Shown here one piece after another: positions 17,185 through 26,586 of a DNA stretch of 64,000 nucleotides (positions within the stretch are counted from its first letter, which is position 1; the number at the start of each line of letters is the position of its first letter). Under the pieces are notes generated by a model. It saw nothing but the letters and a program-made list of their open reading frames with translations, was not told the origin of the DNA and did no database searches. This DNA comes from Sphingomonadales bacterium (lineage in GTDB: Bacteria; Pseudomonadota; Alphaproteobacteria; Sphingomonadales; Sphingomonadaceae), in NCBI GenBank assembly GCA_028868535.1, contig JAGWUH010000008.1:38218-102217 (forward strand). Reading direction: 5' to 3'. A program made the translations under genes and the position numbers.

Positions 17185-18657
17185 ATGGCCGCTGCCCAGC
17201 CAATCAACGATACGCCCGAGGCGAAGGAAGTCGCCGCGCTCATCGCCCGCAGCCGCGCGGCGCAGGCGCAGATCGAGAACGCCACGCAGGAGCAGGTGGA
17301 TCGGTGGATCCGCGGCATGGTCTATGCCGTCGCGCGCGAGGACATCGCCGAGATGATCGCGCAGCACACCGTCGACGAGAGCCAGCTCGGCAACTACGAC
17401 GGCAAGTACCTGAAGATCTTCCGCAAGACCCGCGCGGCGCTGCTCGACATCATCCACGACAAGTCGGTGGGCGTGATCGAGGAGGACGTCGAGCGCCAGA
17501 TCGTCAAGATTGCCAAGCCGGTCGGCGTGATCGGCGCGCTTTCGCCCTCGACCAACCCCGAGGCGACGCCGGTGATCAAGTCGATCTGCGCGATCAAGGG
17601 CCGCAACTCGATCATCATCGCCCCGCACCCGCGCGCCAAGGTCACCAATGCGCTGATCTGCAACAAGATGCGCGCGGCGCTGGAGCTGATGGGCGCGCCG
17701 GCCGATCTGGTCATCCCGATCGAGACGCCGTCGGTGGAAAAGACCAACGAGCTGATGCGCCAGTGCGACCGCGTGCTCGCCACCGGTGGCGGGCCGATGG
17801 TCCACGCGGCCTACTCGTCGGGCACCCCGGCGCTCGGCGTCGGCGTCGGCAACGCGGTGATCACGGTGGACGACAGCGCCAACCTTGACGAGGCGGCTGA
17901 GAAGATCCGCATCTCCAAGACGCTGGACCTGGCGGCGTCGTGCTCGTCGGACAATTCGGTGATCCTGTTCGATTCGATCTACCACGTCATGCTCGAGAAG
18001 CTCGAGCACCAGGGCGGGTTCGTCGTCGAGGGCGAGAACAAGGTGAAGCTCCAGAACACGATCTGGGTCGATGGCCACCTCAACACCGCGATCGTCGCCC
18101 AGCCGGCGGACAAGATCGCCGGCATGGCCGGGATCGCGCTGCCCGAGGGCAAGACCTTCTTCATCGTGCCCGAAACCGGGTTCGGCCCCGACTATCCGTT
18201 CTCGGGCGAGAAGCTGTCGGTGACGATGGCGCTGTACCGCGCCAAGGACATCGACGAGGCGATTGCGCTGACCAACGGCATCCAGGGCTACCAGGGCCGT
18301 GGCCACTCGTGCGGCATCTACTCGTACAACGACGACAACATCATGAAGCTGGCGATGCAGACCTACACCAGCCGCGTGATGGTCAACCAGCCGCAGGCGC
18401 CGTCGAACTCGGGCAACGTCTGGAACGGCATGCGCCAGACCTTCTCGCTGGGCTGCGGCTCGTGGGGCGGCAACGCCACCAACAACAACATCTCGTGGAA
18501 GGACCTGATCAACGAGACCTGGGTCTCGAAGAACCTGCCCGAGGTCAAGCAGATCCCCGACGACGAGGCGCTGTTCGGCGCCGACATCGTCGCCCTGATC
18601 GACGGCGCCGTGCCCAAGCCGGCCGAAAGCCACGCCCAGATCGATACCGTGATCTGA
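17185..18657 (+). CDS. CoA-acylating aldehyde dehydrogenase (AdhE/SauS-type)
   Basis: The 490-aa protein matches the acylating branch of the aldehyde dehydrogenase superfamily: PVGVIGALSPSTNPEATPVIKS, ATGGGPMVHAAYSSG and the catalytic-cysteine segment LAASCSSDNSV. Family members convert an aldehyde, CoA and NAD(P)+ to acyl-CoA; sulfoacetaldehyde and acetaldehyde enzymes are the nearest types I recall. The start has an excellent site (GAGGAAAGACC before ATG). It precedes a valine catabolism module that lacks an obvious mmsA, so it may act on methylmalonate semialdehyde. That role is inference. Confidence 0.9.
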   Translation: MAAAQPINDTPEAKEVAALIARSRAAQAQIENATQEQVDRWIRGMVYAVAREDIAEMIAQHTVDESQLGNYDGKYLKIFRKTRAALLDIIHDKSVGVIEEDVERQIVKIAKPVGVIGALSPSTNPEATPVIKSICAIKGRNSIIIAPHPRAKVTNALICNKMRAALELMGAPADLVIPIETPSVEKTNELMRQCDRVLATGGGPMVHAAYSSGTPALGVGVGNAVITVDDSANLDEAAEKIRISKTLDLAASCSSDNSVILFDSIYHVMLEKLEHQGGFVVEGENKVKLQNTIWVDGHLNTAIVAQPADKIAGMAGIALPEGKTFFIVPETGFGPDYPFSGEKLSVTMALYRAKDIDEAIALTNGIQGYQGRGHSCGIYSYNDDNIMKLAMQTYTSRVMVNQPQAPSNSGNVWNGMRQTFSLGCGSWGGNATNNNISWKDLINETWVSKNLPEVKQIPDDEALFGADIVALIDGAVPKPAESHAQIDTVI

Positions 18658-18664
18658 TCCGCTC

Positions 18665-18692
18665 CGCCGGGTCCGCGGGCGCGGACCCGGCG
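18665..18692 (+). terminator. GC-rich hairpin between aldehyde dehydrogenase and acyl-CoA dehydrogenase
   Basis: CGCCGGGTCCGCG and CGCGGACCCGGCG form a perfect 13-bp inverted repeat separated by two bases, starting 8 bp after the aldehyde dehydrogenase stop. There is no following U-tract. It may partly separate transcription of the dehydrogenase from the valine genes. Confidence 0.5.
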
Positions 18693-18751
18693 CCGGGCAC
18701 CGGGGCATGGCCTGCCGCGCGCGGGCCGGGGAAGAGGCGAGACCACAGACA

Positions 18752-19894
18752 ATGACCGAACAGTTCGGACTGACCGAAGACCAGCTGGCCATCCAGGACA
18801 TGGCACGCAAGTTCACCGCCGACCGCATCACGCCGTTCGCGGCCAAGTGGGACGAGGAACACCACTATCCGGTCGACGTGTGGAAGGCGGCCGGAGAGCT
18901 CGGCTTCGGCGCGATCTACGTTTCCGAGGAAATGGGCGGCATCGGCCTCGGCCGGCTCGAGGCGGCGCTGATCATGGAGGCGATGAGCTACGGCTGCCCC
19001 GCCACCAGTGCCTATGTCTCGATCCACAACATGGCCGCGTGGATGATCGACACCTTCGGCGGCGAGGACCTGAAGAAGCACTACCTGCCGCAGCTCGTCG
19101 GCATGGACAGGATCGCCTCCTATTGTCTGACCGAGCCTGGCTCCGGCTCCGACGCCGCCGCGCTGCGCACCACCGCCGCGCGCGATGGCGATCATTACGT
19201 GCTGAACGGCACCAAGCAGTTCATCTCCGGCGGCGGCTACAACGACGTCTACGTGGTGATGTGCCGGACCGGCGCCGAAGGACCCAAGGGCATCTCGGCG
19301 GTGATCGTCGAGAAGGACATGCCCGGCCTCTCGTTCGGCCCGCCCGAGAAGAAGCTGGGCTGGAACGCCAGCCCGACCGCGCAGGTCATGTTCGACAACG
19401 TCCGCGTGCCTGTGCAGAACCGCATCGGCGCCGAAGGTGACGGCTTCAAGTTCGCGATGGCCGGGCTTGACGGAGGCCGCATCAACATCGGCGCGTGCTC
19501 GCTCGGCGGCGCGCAGCGTTGTCTCGATGAAGCAATTGCTTACGTCAAGGATCGCAAGCAGTTCGGCAAGTCGATCGCCGAGTTCCAGAACACCCAGTTC
19601 ACCCTGGCGGACATGGCCACCGACCTCGAGGCGGCGCGCGCGCTGCTTTACCTGGCCGCTGCCAAGGTCACCGCCAACGCGCCGGACAAGAGCCGCTTCT
19701 CGGCCATGGCCAAGAAGCTCGCCAGCGACAACGGCAGCGAGATCGTCGACAAGGCGCTGCAGATGTTCGGCGGCTACGGCTACTTGCGCGATTACCCGAT
19801 CGAGCGCTTCTGGCGCGACCTGCGCGTCCACCGCATCCTCGAAGGCACCAACGAGGTCATGCGCATGATCATCGGCCGGGACTTGCTGAAGTGA
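18752..19894 (+). CDS. acyl-CoA dehydrogenase, probably isobutyryl-CoA dehydrogenase
   Basis: The 380-aa protein is a full-length short-chain acyl-CoA dehydrogenase: ASYCLTEPGSGSDAA (FAD/substrate loop), YVLNGTKQFISGGG, DRKQFGKSIAEFQNTQF and ILEGTNEVMRMIIGRDLL, whose glutamate is the likely catalytic base. Start ATG 18752 (MTEQFGLTEDQ) replaces the track's upstream start. Neighbours encode 3-hydroxyisobutyryl-CoA hydrolase and 3-hydroxyisobutyrate dehydrogenase, pointing to isobutyryl-CoA to methacrylyl-CoA in valine degradation, with electrons passed to ETF. Confidence 0.93.
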   Translation: MTEQFGLTEDQLAIQDMARKFTADRITPFAAKWDEEHHYPVDVWKAAGELGFGAIYVSEEMGGIGLGRLEAALIMEAMSYGCPATSAYVSIHNMAAWMIDTFGGEDLKKHYLPQLVGMDRIASYCLTEPGSGSDAAALRTTAARDGDHYVLNGTKQFISGGGYNDVYVVMCRTGAEGPKGISAVIVEKDMPGLSFGPPEKKLGWNASPTAQVMFDNVRVPVQNRIGAEGDGFKFAMAGLDGGRINIGACSLGGAQRCLDEAIAYVKDRKQFGKSIAEFQNTQFTLADMATDLEAARALLYLAAAKVTANAPDKSRFSAMAKKLASDNGSEIVDKALQMFGGYGYLRDYPIERFWRDLRVHRILEGTNEVMRMIIGRDLLK

Positions 19895-20940
19895 GCCACA
19901 CCGATGAGCTGATCGTTCGCCGGGATGGCGTCGCCGGCTTCCTGACGCTGAACCGCCCCAAGGCGATCCACGCGCTGACGGCCGACATGGACCACGCGAT
20001 GACCGCCGCGCTGCAGGCTTGGCGCGACGATGCCGGCGTTGCGGCCGTGATCGTCGACCACAGCGAGGGCAGGGGCTTCTGCTCCGGCGGCGACATCAAC
20101 CTGCTGCGCAATTCGGCGCTGACCGACGGCGGCGTGAGTGGGCGGCGGTTCTTCTACGAGGAATACCAGCTCAACCACCTGATGTTCACGTATGGCAAGC
20201 CGATCGTCGCGTTCATGGACGGCATCACCATGGGCGGCGGGGTCGGCATCAGCCAGCCGGCGAAATTCCGCGTGGCGACGGAGAACACCCGCTTCGCCAT
20301 GCCCGAGACCGGCATCGGCCTGTTCCCCGATGTCGGCGGCGGCTGGTTCCTCGCGCACCTGCCCGGTCGACTGGGGCGTTACCTTGCGCTTACCGGCGCC
20401 CGCATCGACGGCGCCGAGGCGGTCTGGGCCGGGCTGGCCACGCATTACCTGCCGGTCGAAGCGCTGCCGCAGGCCAAGGCGCGCATTGCCGCGGGCGAGC
20501 CGATCCCCGACGTGCTCGCCGCGCTTGCGGTCGAGCCGCCCGCCGCGAAGCTTGCCGCCCATGCCGATGCCATCGCCCGCCTGTTCGTCTCGGACAAGCT
20601 GGAGGACGTGCTCGCCGCGCTCGAGGACGATGGTTCCGAATGGGCGAGCGCCACTGCCGCGACGATCCGGGCCAAGAGCCCGCAAACCTGCAAGGTTGCG
20701 CTGCGCCAGCTGGCCATCGCCCAGCACCTGCCCAGCTTCGCGGACAACATGGTGATGGAATACCGGATCGCCAGCCGCGTGCTGACCCGCCCCGACTTCG
20801 CCGAAGGCGTGCGCGCGGTGATCGTCGACAAGGACAACAATCCCAGGTGGGACCCGGCGACGCCCGAAGCCGTCACCGATGCGTTGATCGACTCGATCTT
20901 CGCCCCGCTTGCTCCAGAGGAAGAGTGGAAACCGCTATGA
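19891..20940 (+). CDS. 3-hydroxyisobutyryl-CoA hydrolase (enoyl-CoA hydratase/isomerase family)
   Basis: The 349-aa protein is longer than ordinary crotonases and has the hydrolase signatures GRGFCSGGDIN, MDGITMGGGVGIS and MPETGIGLFPDVGGGW. It releases 3-hydroxyisobutyrate and CoA in valine catabolism, giving the substrate for the dehydrogenase at 21751. It starts at GTG 19891, overlapping the acyl-CoA dehydrogenase stop as GTGA, and its own stop overlaps the next ATG, so the genes are translationally coupled. Confidence 0.93.
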   Translation: MSHTDELIVRRDGVAGFLTLNRPKAIHALTADMDHAMTAALQAWRDDAGVAAVIVDHSEGRGFCSGGDINLLRNSALTDGGVSGRRFFYEEYQLNHLMFTYGKPIVAFMDGITMGGGVGISQPAKFRVATENTRFAMPETGIGLFPDVGGGWFLAHLPGRLGRYLALTGARIDGAEAVWAGLATHYLPVEALPQAKARIAAGEPIPDVLAALAVEPPAAKLAAHADAIARLFVSDKLEDVLAALEDDGSEWASATAATIRAKSPQTCKVALRQLAIAQHLPSFADNMVMEYRIASRVLTRPDFAEGVRAVIVDKDNNPRWDPATPEAVTDALIDSIFAPLAPEEEWKPL

Positions 20941-21722
20941 GCACTTACGAAACGCTGCTGGTCGAAACGCGCGGCGCGGTGACGCTGATCACCATCAACC
21001 GGCCCAAGTCGCTGAATGCGCTCAATCGGCAGGTCATGCTCGACCTGATCGCGGCGATGGCCGCGTTCGAGGCAGACGACAGCCAGGGCTGCGTCGTCCT
21101 CACCGGTGCGGGCGAGAAGGCCTTCGTCGCCGGCGCCGACATCCTAGAGATGGCCGAGAAGCCCGCCACCGAGTTCTTCGGCCAGGGCTACTTCGACGGC
21201 TGGCAGAAGGACATCGCCGCCAAGAGCCGCAAGCCGTGGATCGCGGCAGTCAACGGCTTCGCGCTGGGCGGCGGTTGCGAGCTGGCGATGATGGCGGACA
21301 TGATCATCGCCTCGGAAACCGCCAAGTTCGGCCAGCCCGAGATCAAGCTCGGCGTTGCCCCCGGCATGGGCGGCACCCAGCGCCTGGCCCGCGCGATCGG
21401 CAAGGCCAAGGCGATGGACCTGTGCCTGACCGGCCGCAACATGGACGCGCGCGAGGCCGAGGCCAGCGGCATCGTCGCTCGCGTGCTCCCGGCCGAGGGC
21501 TTCGTCGATGCGGTGGTCGAGATCGCCGCCGGCATCGCCGCGATGCCGCGCCAGGCGGCGATGCTGAACAAGGAAATGGTCAACGTCGCCTTCGAGACGA
21601 CGCTCGAGCAGGGCCTGCTCTACGAACGCCGCACCTGGGGCCTGCTCGCCGCCACCGAAGACAAGTTCGAGGGCATGCGCGCCTTCGTCGAGAAGCGCCC
21701 CGCGGTCTTCAAGAACCGCTGA
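20937..21722 (+). CDS. enoyl-CoA hydratase (crotonase)
   Basis: The 261-aa crotonase has TGAGEKAFVAGADI, NGFALGGGCELAMMADMI (oxyanion hole) and QPEIKLGVAPGMGGTQRLAR, with both catalytic glutamate positions of a hydratase. In this module it most likely hydrates methacrylyl-CoA to 3-hydroxyisobutyryl-CoA. The ATG at 20937 overlaps the hydrolase stop (ATGA); the longer track ORF runs on from another frame. Confidence 0.94.
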   Translation: MSTYETLLVETRGAVTLITINRPKSLNALNRQVMLDLIAAMAAFEADDSQGCVVLTGAGEKAFVAGADILEMAEKPATEFFGQGYFDGWQKDIAAKSRKPWIAAVNGFALGGGCELAMMADMIIASETAKFGQPEIKLGVAPGMGGTQRLARAIGKAKAMDLCLTGRNMDAREAEASGIVARVLPAEGFVDAVVEIAAGIAAMPRQAAMLNKEMVNVAFETTLEQGLLYERRTWGLLAATEDKFEGMRAFVEKRPAVFKNR

Positions 21723-21750
21723 TGCCCGGCGACGCACGAGGGAGAGCAGC

Positions 21751-22626
21751 ATGATCAAGTCCATCGCGATCGTCGGCCTCGGCAACATGGGCGGCGGCAT
21801 GGCGCTCAACCTCGTGCGCGGCGGCTTCCGCGTCCACGCCTTCGACCTGTCGCGCGAGGCCTGTGCCAAGGCGAAGGAGAACGGTTGCGAGGTCTTCGCC
21901 ACCGTTGCCGAGGCGGTGCGGGGCGTCGATGCGGTGGTGACGATGCTGCCCAACGGCGGCATCATCGACAGCGTCTACAGCAACGAGGTGATCGGCAAGG
22001 CGCCGACCTCGGCGCTGCTGCTCGATTGCTCGACGATCGACGTCGCCACCGCGCGCCATGTCGCCAATGCGGCGCGCGCGGCCGGCTACGAGATGGTCGA
22101 CGCCCCGGTTTCCGGCGGCATCGCCGCGGCCAGCCAGGGCACGCTCACCTTCATGGTCGGCGGCACCAAGCACGCGTTCCAGCGGGCCGAGGCGGTGCTG
22201 AACGCGATGGGCAAGGCGGTGATCCACGCCGGCGAGAGCGGCGCCGGCCAGGCCGCCAAGATCTGCAACAACATGCTGCTCGGCATCCACATGATCGGCA
22301 CCTGCGAGGCGTTCGCCATGGCCGAACGGCTCGGCCTCGATCTCCACGCCTTCTACGACATCGCCTCGAAGGCCTCGGGCCAGTGCTGGTCGATGACGTC
22401 GTACTGCCCGGTCCCCGGCGTCGGCCCGCACAGTCCCGCCGACAACGACTTCCAGGGCGGCTTCGCCTCGGCGCTGATGCTCAAGGACCTCAAGCTGGCA
22501 TTGGAGGCGGCCGAAACCGCCGGCACCAGCGTGCCCATGGGCACCCGCGCCAAGGAAATCTACGAAGCCTTCACCGCCGCCGGCAACGGCGGGCTCGACT
22601 TCTCCGCCATCATCCGGACGCTTTGA
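21751..22626 (+). CDS. mmsB: 3-hydroxyisobutyrate dehydrogenase
   Basis: The 291-aa beta-hydroxyacid dehydrogenase has the Rossmann motif GLGNMGGGM at the N-terminus, the substrate loop DAPVSGGIAAASQGTLTFMVGG and catalytic lysine region GAGQAAKICNN. It oxidises 3-hydroxyisobutyrate to methylmalonate semialdehyde with NAD+, completing the visible valine steps. GGGAGAGCAGC precedes the ATG. It ends four bases before the convergent LacI gene. Confidence 0.95.
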   Translation: MIKSIAIVGLGNMGGGMALNLVRGGFRVHAFDLSREACAKAKENGCEVFATVAEAVRGVDAVVTMLPNGGIIDSVYSNEVIGKAPTSALLLDCSTIDVATARHVANAARAAGYEMVDAPVSGGIAAASQGTLTFMVGGTKHAFQRAEAVLNAMGKAVIHAGESGAGQAAKICNNMLLGIHMIGTCEAFAMAERLGLDLHAFYDIASKASGQCWSMTSYCPVPGVGPHSPADNDFQGGFASALMLKDLKLALEAAETAGTSVPMGTRAKEIYEAFTAAGNGGLDFSAIIRTL

Positions 22627-22630
22627 AGGA

Positions 22631-23701
22631 TCAGCGCGCGCCGCGCGTGCTCGCGCGCGCGCGCAGCGCGATCGGCACCCGCACTTGCGGCGCGGGGTTG
22701 CCCGTCACCATGCCGAGCAGCCTGTCGACCAGCAGGTCCCCGGCGGCCTCGAAGTCGGCCTCGATCGTGGTCAGCGGCGGGGTAGCCTGTGCCCCGGTGC
22801 GGATGCCGTCGAAGCCGATCACGCCCACGTCGCCCGGCACGTCGATCCCGGCGTCGCGCAGCGCCCGCATCGCGCCCAGCGCCATCTCGTCGCAGGCGGC
22901 GAAGATCGCATCGAACGACTGCCCCGCCTCGACCAGCGCGGCCGTCGCCCGGCGGCCCTGCTCCTCGCGGGTGTAGCCTTCCTCAATGCCGACCAGCCAC
23001 GGCTCCAGCCCGGCCTCGCGCATTGTCGCGACATAGCCCTCGTAGCGTTCGGCGAACTGGGGCTGGATCAGCGAGGTGATGCAGGCGATCCGCCGGTATC
23101 CGCAGCTAAGCAGGTGACCGACAGCCAGCCGCGCGCCGCCGTGGTTGTCGCTGCGTACCCATTCGAGGTCCTCGCGAGGGCTGCCCCAGCAGACCACGTG
23201 CGCGCCCGACGCGGCGACGTCCTCGAAGTATTCCCAGGCCGCGACGTTGACGCTGGCGCCGATGACGATCAGCCCGTCGGCCTTGCGCTGCTCCTGGTAG
23301 CGGCCGAACAGGTTCTCCGGCCCGTGCTGGAGCGAAACCAGCGTCTCGTAGCCACGCCGCGACGCCGCCGCGCAGGTCGCGCCGAGCAGCGCGAAGTAGA
23401 ACGGGTTGAAATCGCGGATATGGTCGCCCGGGCGCATGATCACGACGACCGCGATCGTGCCGGTGCGGCCGGTGCGCAACCGTGCGGCGTTCTCGTCGAC
23501 GTGGTAATCCAGCTTGCGTGCGGCGGCGAACACGCGGCTGCGCGTTGCCTCGCTTACCACCGGGTCGCCGGCCAGCGCGCGCGAGACCGTGGACTGGCTG
23601 ACACCTGCTTCCGCCGCGACGTCGAAAGACGTCACGCGGTGACGGCGGGGCGCCGGCGCCGCCTTCAGATTCTGTCGCTCGTCCCACATGAAAGTGCTCA
23701 T
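22631..23701 (-). CDS. LacI family transcriptional regulator
   Basis: The 356-aa regulator has an N-terminal HTH (TSFDVAAEAGVSQSTVSRALAGDPVVSEATRSRV near residues 23-58) followed by a periplasmic-binding-protein-like sensor domain ending PLTTIEADFEAAGDLLVDRLL. ATG 23701 is the likeliest of several starts (23689 and 23758 are alternatives) because the ribosome-binding sites are weak. It lies between the valine module and a run of minus-strand genes; targets are unknown. An imperfect palindrome TACGATTGTA (23715-23724) lies just upstream and could be autoregulatory. Confidence 0.9.
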   Translation of the reverse strand: MSTFMWDERQNLKAAPAPRRHRVTSFDVAAEAGVSQSTVSRALAGDPVVSEATRSRVFAAARKLDYHVDENAARLRTGRTGTIAVVVIMRPGDHIRDFNPFYFALLGATCAAASRRGYETLVSLQHGPENLFGRYQEQRKADGLIVIGASVNVAAWEYFEDVAASGAHVVCWGSPREDLEWVRSDNHGGARLAVGHLLSCGYRRIACITSLIQPQFAERYEGYVATMREAGLEPWLVGIEEGYTREEQGRRATAALVEAGQSFDAIFAACDEMALGAMRALRDAGIDVPGDVGVIGFDGIRTGAQATPPLTTIEADFEAAGDLLVDRLLGMVTGNPAPQVRVPIALRARASTRGAR

Positions 23702-23758
23702 GGGCGCGAATCCATACGATTGTAAAGGGTCGATCGGGGCTTGTGCCCGAACGTGCAA

Positions 23759-24535
23759 TCAGCGTGCCGAATGGCCCCCGTCGAGTCGCAGCTCGGCCCC
23801 GGTCATGAACCGGCTCTCGTCCGAGGCGAGATAGACCGCCGCCAGCGCGATCTCGCGCGGGGTCGCCAGGCGCCGCGCGGGCACCTGCGCCGCCAGCATC
23901 GCGTCGACGGCGGCGCGATTGCCACCGGGCGGAACCAGGTTGTCCAGCATCGACGTATCCACCCAGGCCGGCAGGATCGCGTTGCAGCGCACGTCCCACC
24001 CGGCCTCGGCGCACTCGATCGCCACGGTCCGTGTCAGCGACAGCATCGCCGCCTTCGAGGCCGAATAGGCCCCCAGCATGGCAGCCCCGGTGATCCCCGC
24101 CAACGAGGCGATGTTGACGATCGCCGCCGGCGCGCTCTCGCGCAGCAAGGGCAGCGCGTGCTTGCAGCCGAGGAACGCCCCTTCGGCGTTGACAGTCATC
24201 GCCGCCCGCCACTGCGCGACGGCCATCGCCACGATCGGGCCGCCAACGCCGATGCCCGCATTGTTGACCAGCAGCGCCAACCCGCCCCAGGCCTCGCGCA
24301 CGCCGTCGACGGCCGCCCGCCAGTCGTCCTCGCTGGTGACGTCGAGCGCCCGTGCCAGCACCGCGCCCGGATGATCGGCCGCGATCGCTGCCGCTTCTGC
24401 CTGCGCTGCGGCGGCGTCGCGATCGGTCAGCAGCACGCGCGCGCCTTCCTCGGCGAAGGCCCGCGCGATCGCCGCGCCAATCCCGCGCCCGGCGCCGGTG
24501 ACCAGAGCGGTCTTCCCCGCCAGCCGGCCGCTCAC
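23759..24535 (-). CDS. SDR family oxidoreductase
   Basis: The 258-aa short-chain dehydrogenase has [12 protein letters not shown], a serine in NIASLAG, YSASK and a C-terminal [14 protein letters not shown]. The start is GTG 24535, overlapping the NUDIX stop as GTGA. It lies just upstream of the LacI regulator on the same strand, so the regulator could be co-transcribed. The substrate cannot be inferred. Confidence 0.92.
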   Translation of the reverse strand: MSGRLAGKTALVTGAGRGIGAAIARAFAEEGARVLLTDRDAAAAQAEAAAIAADHPGAVLARALDVTSEDDWRAAVDGVREAWGGLALLVNNAGIGVGGPIVAMAVAQWRAAMTVNAEGAFLGCKHALPLLRESAPAAIVNIASLAGITGAAMLGAYSASKAAMLSLTRTVAIECAEAGWDVRCNAILPAWVDTSMLDNLVPPGGNRAAVDAMLAAQVPARRLATPREIALAAVYLASDESRFMTGAELRLDGGHSAR

Positions 24536-25071
24536 CGGGTCATGCCCGGCGCCAGCAGCAACAGCAGCTTGACGTCGATGGCGTCGCCCCGGGCCCGCCG
24601 ATCGGCGATGAAATCGGCGATACCCGCGCGGGGTACGCGGTGTACGGTGATGTTCTCCCCCTCGGTGCCGCCGCCGGGGCCGACCCGCGTCAGCCCGTGC
24701 GCGCGCAGCAGCGTGAAACTCTCGGTGACCATCCCCGGCGAGGACCAGAACTCACCCAGGTTTTCCATGCGTGCCGCCGCATAGCCGGTCTCCTCTTCGA
24801 GTTCGCGCGCGGCGGCGGCCATCGGATCCTCGTCGGCGTTGCCGTCATGATCGCCGATCAGCCCGGCCGGCAGCTCGATGCAGGCCCGCCCCAGCGGCAC
24901 CCGGTACTGCTCGACGAGGATCACCTGGTCCTCCTCGTCGATCGCCAGGATGACCGCGGCGCGAATTCCGCGCGCGCGGCTCACGTATTCCCAGCGACCG
25001 CGTTGCTTGGCGGTGATGAAGCGCCCCTGCCAGTGGATCTGTTCGGGTGCATCGGCGTCGGCGTCGGGCAA
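24532..25071 (-). CDS. NUDIX hydrolase (ADP-ribose pyrophosphatase-like)
   Basis: The 179-aa protein has [24 protein letters not shown], the ADP-sugar pyrophosphatase signature, and the Nudix-box core [10 protein letters not shown]. The G-x5-E part of the box carries about two extra residues ([10 protein letters not shown]). It probably hydrolyses ADP-ribose or another nucleoside diphosphate derivative. The likely start is TTG 25071, with GAGG 8 bp upstream and two bases after the TPM stop. The 331-aa track ORF joins an unrelated frame. Confidence 0.85.
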   Translation of the reverse strand: MPDADADAPEQIHWQGRFITAKQRGRWEYVSRARGIRAAVILAIDEEDQVILVEQYRVPLGRACIELPAGLIGDHDGNADEDPMAAAARELEEETGYAAARMENLGEFWSSPGMVTESFTLLRAHGLTRVGPGGGTEGENITVHRVPRAGIADFIADRRARGDAIDVKLLLLLAPGMTR

Positions 25072-25073
25072 GT

Positions 25074-25751
25074 TCAGACCTCGATCAGGCGGTCGGGGAG
25101 TTCGTTGACGTCCCCCGGTTTCACGGGAAAATGTTCGGAGAGGACCGCACCCACCCGCGCCACCGCTTCGCACAGGCCATCGGCGGGCCGGCCTTCGCGG
25201 ATCGCGGCGAGCATCGCCGCCATCGCCTCGCCCCAGACTTCGGGTGCCACTTTCGCGGCGATCGCGGCATCGGCGACGATTTCCGCGCGCCGTTCGGCCC
25301 GCGACAGGTAGATGACGATGCCGGTGGAGCCGACGGTGCGCCGCTCGGTGCCGACGCGGAACGCGGTGACCGCCCGGGCGCGGACGCGCGCGTGCTTGAC
25401 CGGGCCGGGCACCAGCGCCAGCCGCAACGGCCGCCACGACTGCAGCAGCCACATGCCGGCGAACTTGGCCACCGCGACCACCAGCGCCAGGCTCAGCACG
25501 GTGCGCGGATGCCATTCGTGCGCCCACCAGCCCATCACCCGGTCGACCAGCGCGAGGCTGAACCCCGGCGCGATGGCCAGCACCGCCAGCGCCAGCATCG
25601 CCACCAGCGCCGACCAGGTCAGGGCCACGTCCTCGTAGCGATCGGAGGCATCGGCCAGGATCGTCACGATCTCGCCGCTGGTCCGCGCTTCCGCGGCGGT
25701 GACCGCCGCGGCGATGCGGCCCCGATCGGCGTCGGTCAGCGCAAAGGTCAT
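25074..25751 (-). CDS. TPM-domain membrane protein
   Basis: The 225-aa protein begins with a TPM-like motif ([29 protein letters not shown]), has two membrane helices around residues 45-66 and 85-103, then a second conserved part ([24 protein letters not shown]). TPM proteins commonly pair with LemA and are implicated in envelope or photosystem maintenance; their biochemical role is poorly defined. It lies 10 bp after the second TPM gene in a LemA-TPM-TPM operon. Confidence 0.88.
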   Translation of the reverse strand: MTFALTDADRGRIAAAVTAAEARTSGEIVTILADASDRYEDVALTWSALVAMLALAVLAIAPGFSLALVDRVMGWWAHEWHPRTVLSLALVVAVAKFAGMWLLQSWRPLRLALVPGPVKHARVRARAVTAFRVGTERRTVGSTGIVIYLSRAERRAEIVADAAIAAKVAPEVWGEAMAAMLAAIREGRPADGLCEAVARVGAVLSEHFPVKPGDVNELPDRLIEV

Positions 25752-25761
25752 CCCGGTCGTC

Positions 25762-26571
25762 CTACCATGAGCCCGACGAGCCGCCGCCGCCGAAGCTGCC
25801 GCCGCCGCCCGAGAACCCGCCGCCCCCGCCCCAGTCGCCGCCGCCGCCGCTGCTCCAGCCGCCGCCGCGACGGCCGCCGCGCATCGCCGAATCGAGCGCG
25901 CTCCACAGGATCACCTGGCCCAGCCCGAAGCCATAGGCCCGTCCGCCCCGCCGCCGGAAGAACGGCAGGACGAAGAACAGGAAGAAAAAGCCCAGCCAGA
26001 ACAGTGCCGGCAGCCATCCGCCCTTGTCGGACCGCTGCGCCGGGGCCGGCTGGGCCGCGATCTTCCGGGCTTCCTCGGGCGGCAGTTGCAGCTGGTGGAT
26101 GATCGCGTCCGCCCCGGCTTCGATCCCTCCCGGCATGTCGCCGGACTTGAACCGGGGGATGATCTGCTGCTGGATGATCAGCGACGAAAAGCCGTCGGTC
26201 AGCACCGGCTCGAGGCCATAGCCGACCTCGATCCGCACCTTGCGCTCCTTCGGTGCGACCAGCAGGATCACGCCGTCATTGCGCTGCTTGTCGCCGATCC
26301 CCCAGGCGCGGCCGAGCCTGTAGCCATAGTCCGAGATTTCGTAGCCCTGAAGGTCCGGCACCGTCGCCACCACCAGCTGCCGGTGCGATTGCGTCTCCAG
26401 CGCCGCCAGCTTGCCGTCGAGGCGCTGCGCGACGTCCGCCGGCAGCACGTTCGCGGCATCGACCACGCGCCCGCTCAACGCCGGGAACGTCTGCGCCCGG
26501 GCGGCGCCGGGCAGCAGCGCGGCCAGCGCCAGCAGCAGCGCAGCGGCTGCGGCGCGGAAGGGCAGGGGCAT
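25762..26571 (-). CDS. TPM-domain protein, YgcG type
   Basis: The 269-aa protein has a signal peptide (LLPGAARAQ), a periplasmic TPM domain (VVDAANVLPADVAQRLDGKLAALE... NDGVILLVAPKERKVRIEVGYGLE), one membrane helix (PALFWLGFFFLFFVLPFF) and a glycine/serine-rich tail of GGGG blocks. The layout is classical for YgcG-like proteins. ATG 26571 follows a GTG at 26574; either may serve as the start. It lies 15 bp after lemA and is presumably co-transcribed. Confidence 0.9.
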   Translation of the reverse strand: MPLPFRAAAAALLLALAALLPGAARAQTFPALSGRVVDAANVLPADVAQRLDGKLAALETQSHRQLVVATVPDLQGYEISDYGYRLGRAWGIGDKQRNDGVILLVAPKERKVRIEVGYGLEPVLTDGFSSLIIQQQIIPRFKSGDMPGGIEAGADAIIHQLQLPPEEARKIAAQPAPAQRSDKGGWLPALFWLGFFFLFFVLPFFRRRGGRAYGFGLGQVILWSALDSAMRGGRRGGGWSSGGGGDWGGGGGFSGGGGSFGGGGSSGSW

Positions 26572-26586
26572 CACCGCCCCCGGGCC

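Noticed and set aside
20019-21722. 567-aa ORF that could be read as a double crotonase
   Set aside because: The N-terminal half is a shadow of the hydrolase gene; the hydratase starts at ATG 20937 with an ATGA overlap.
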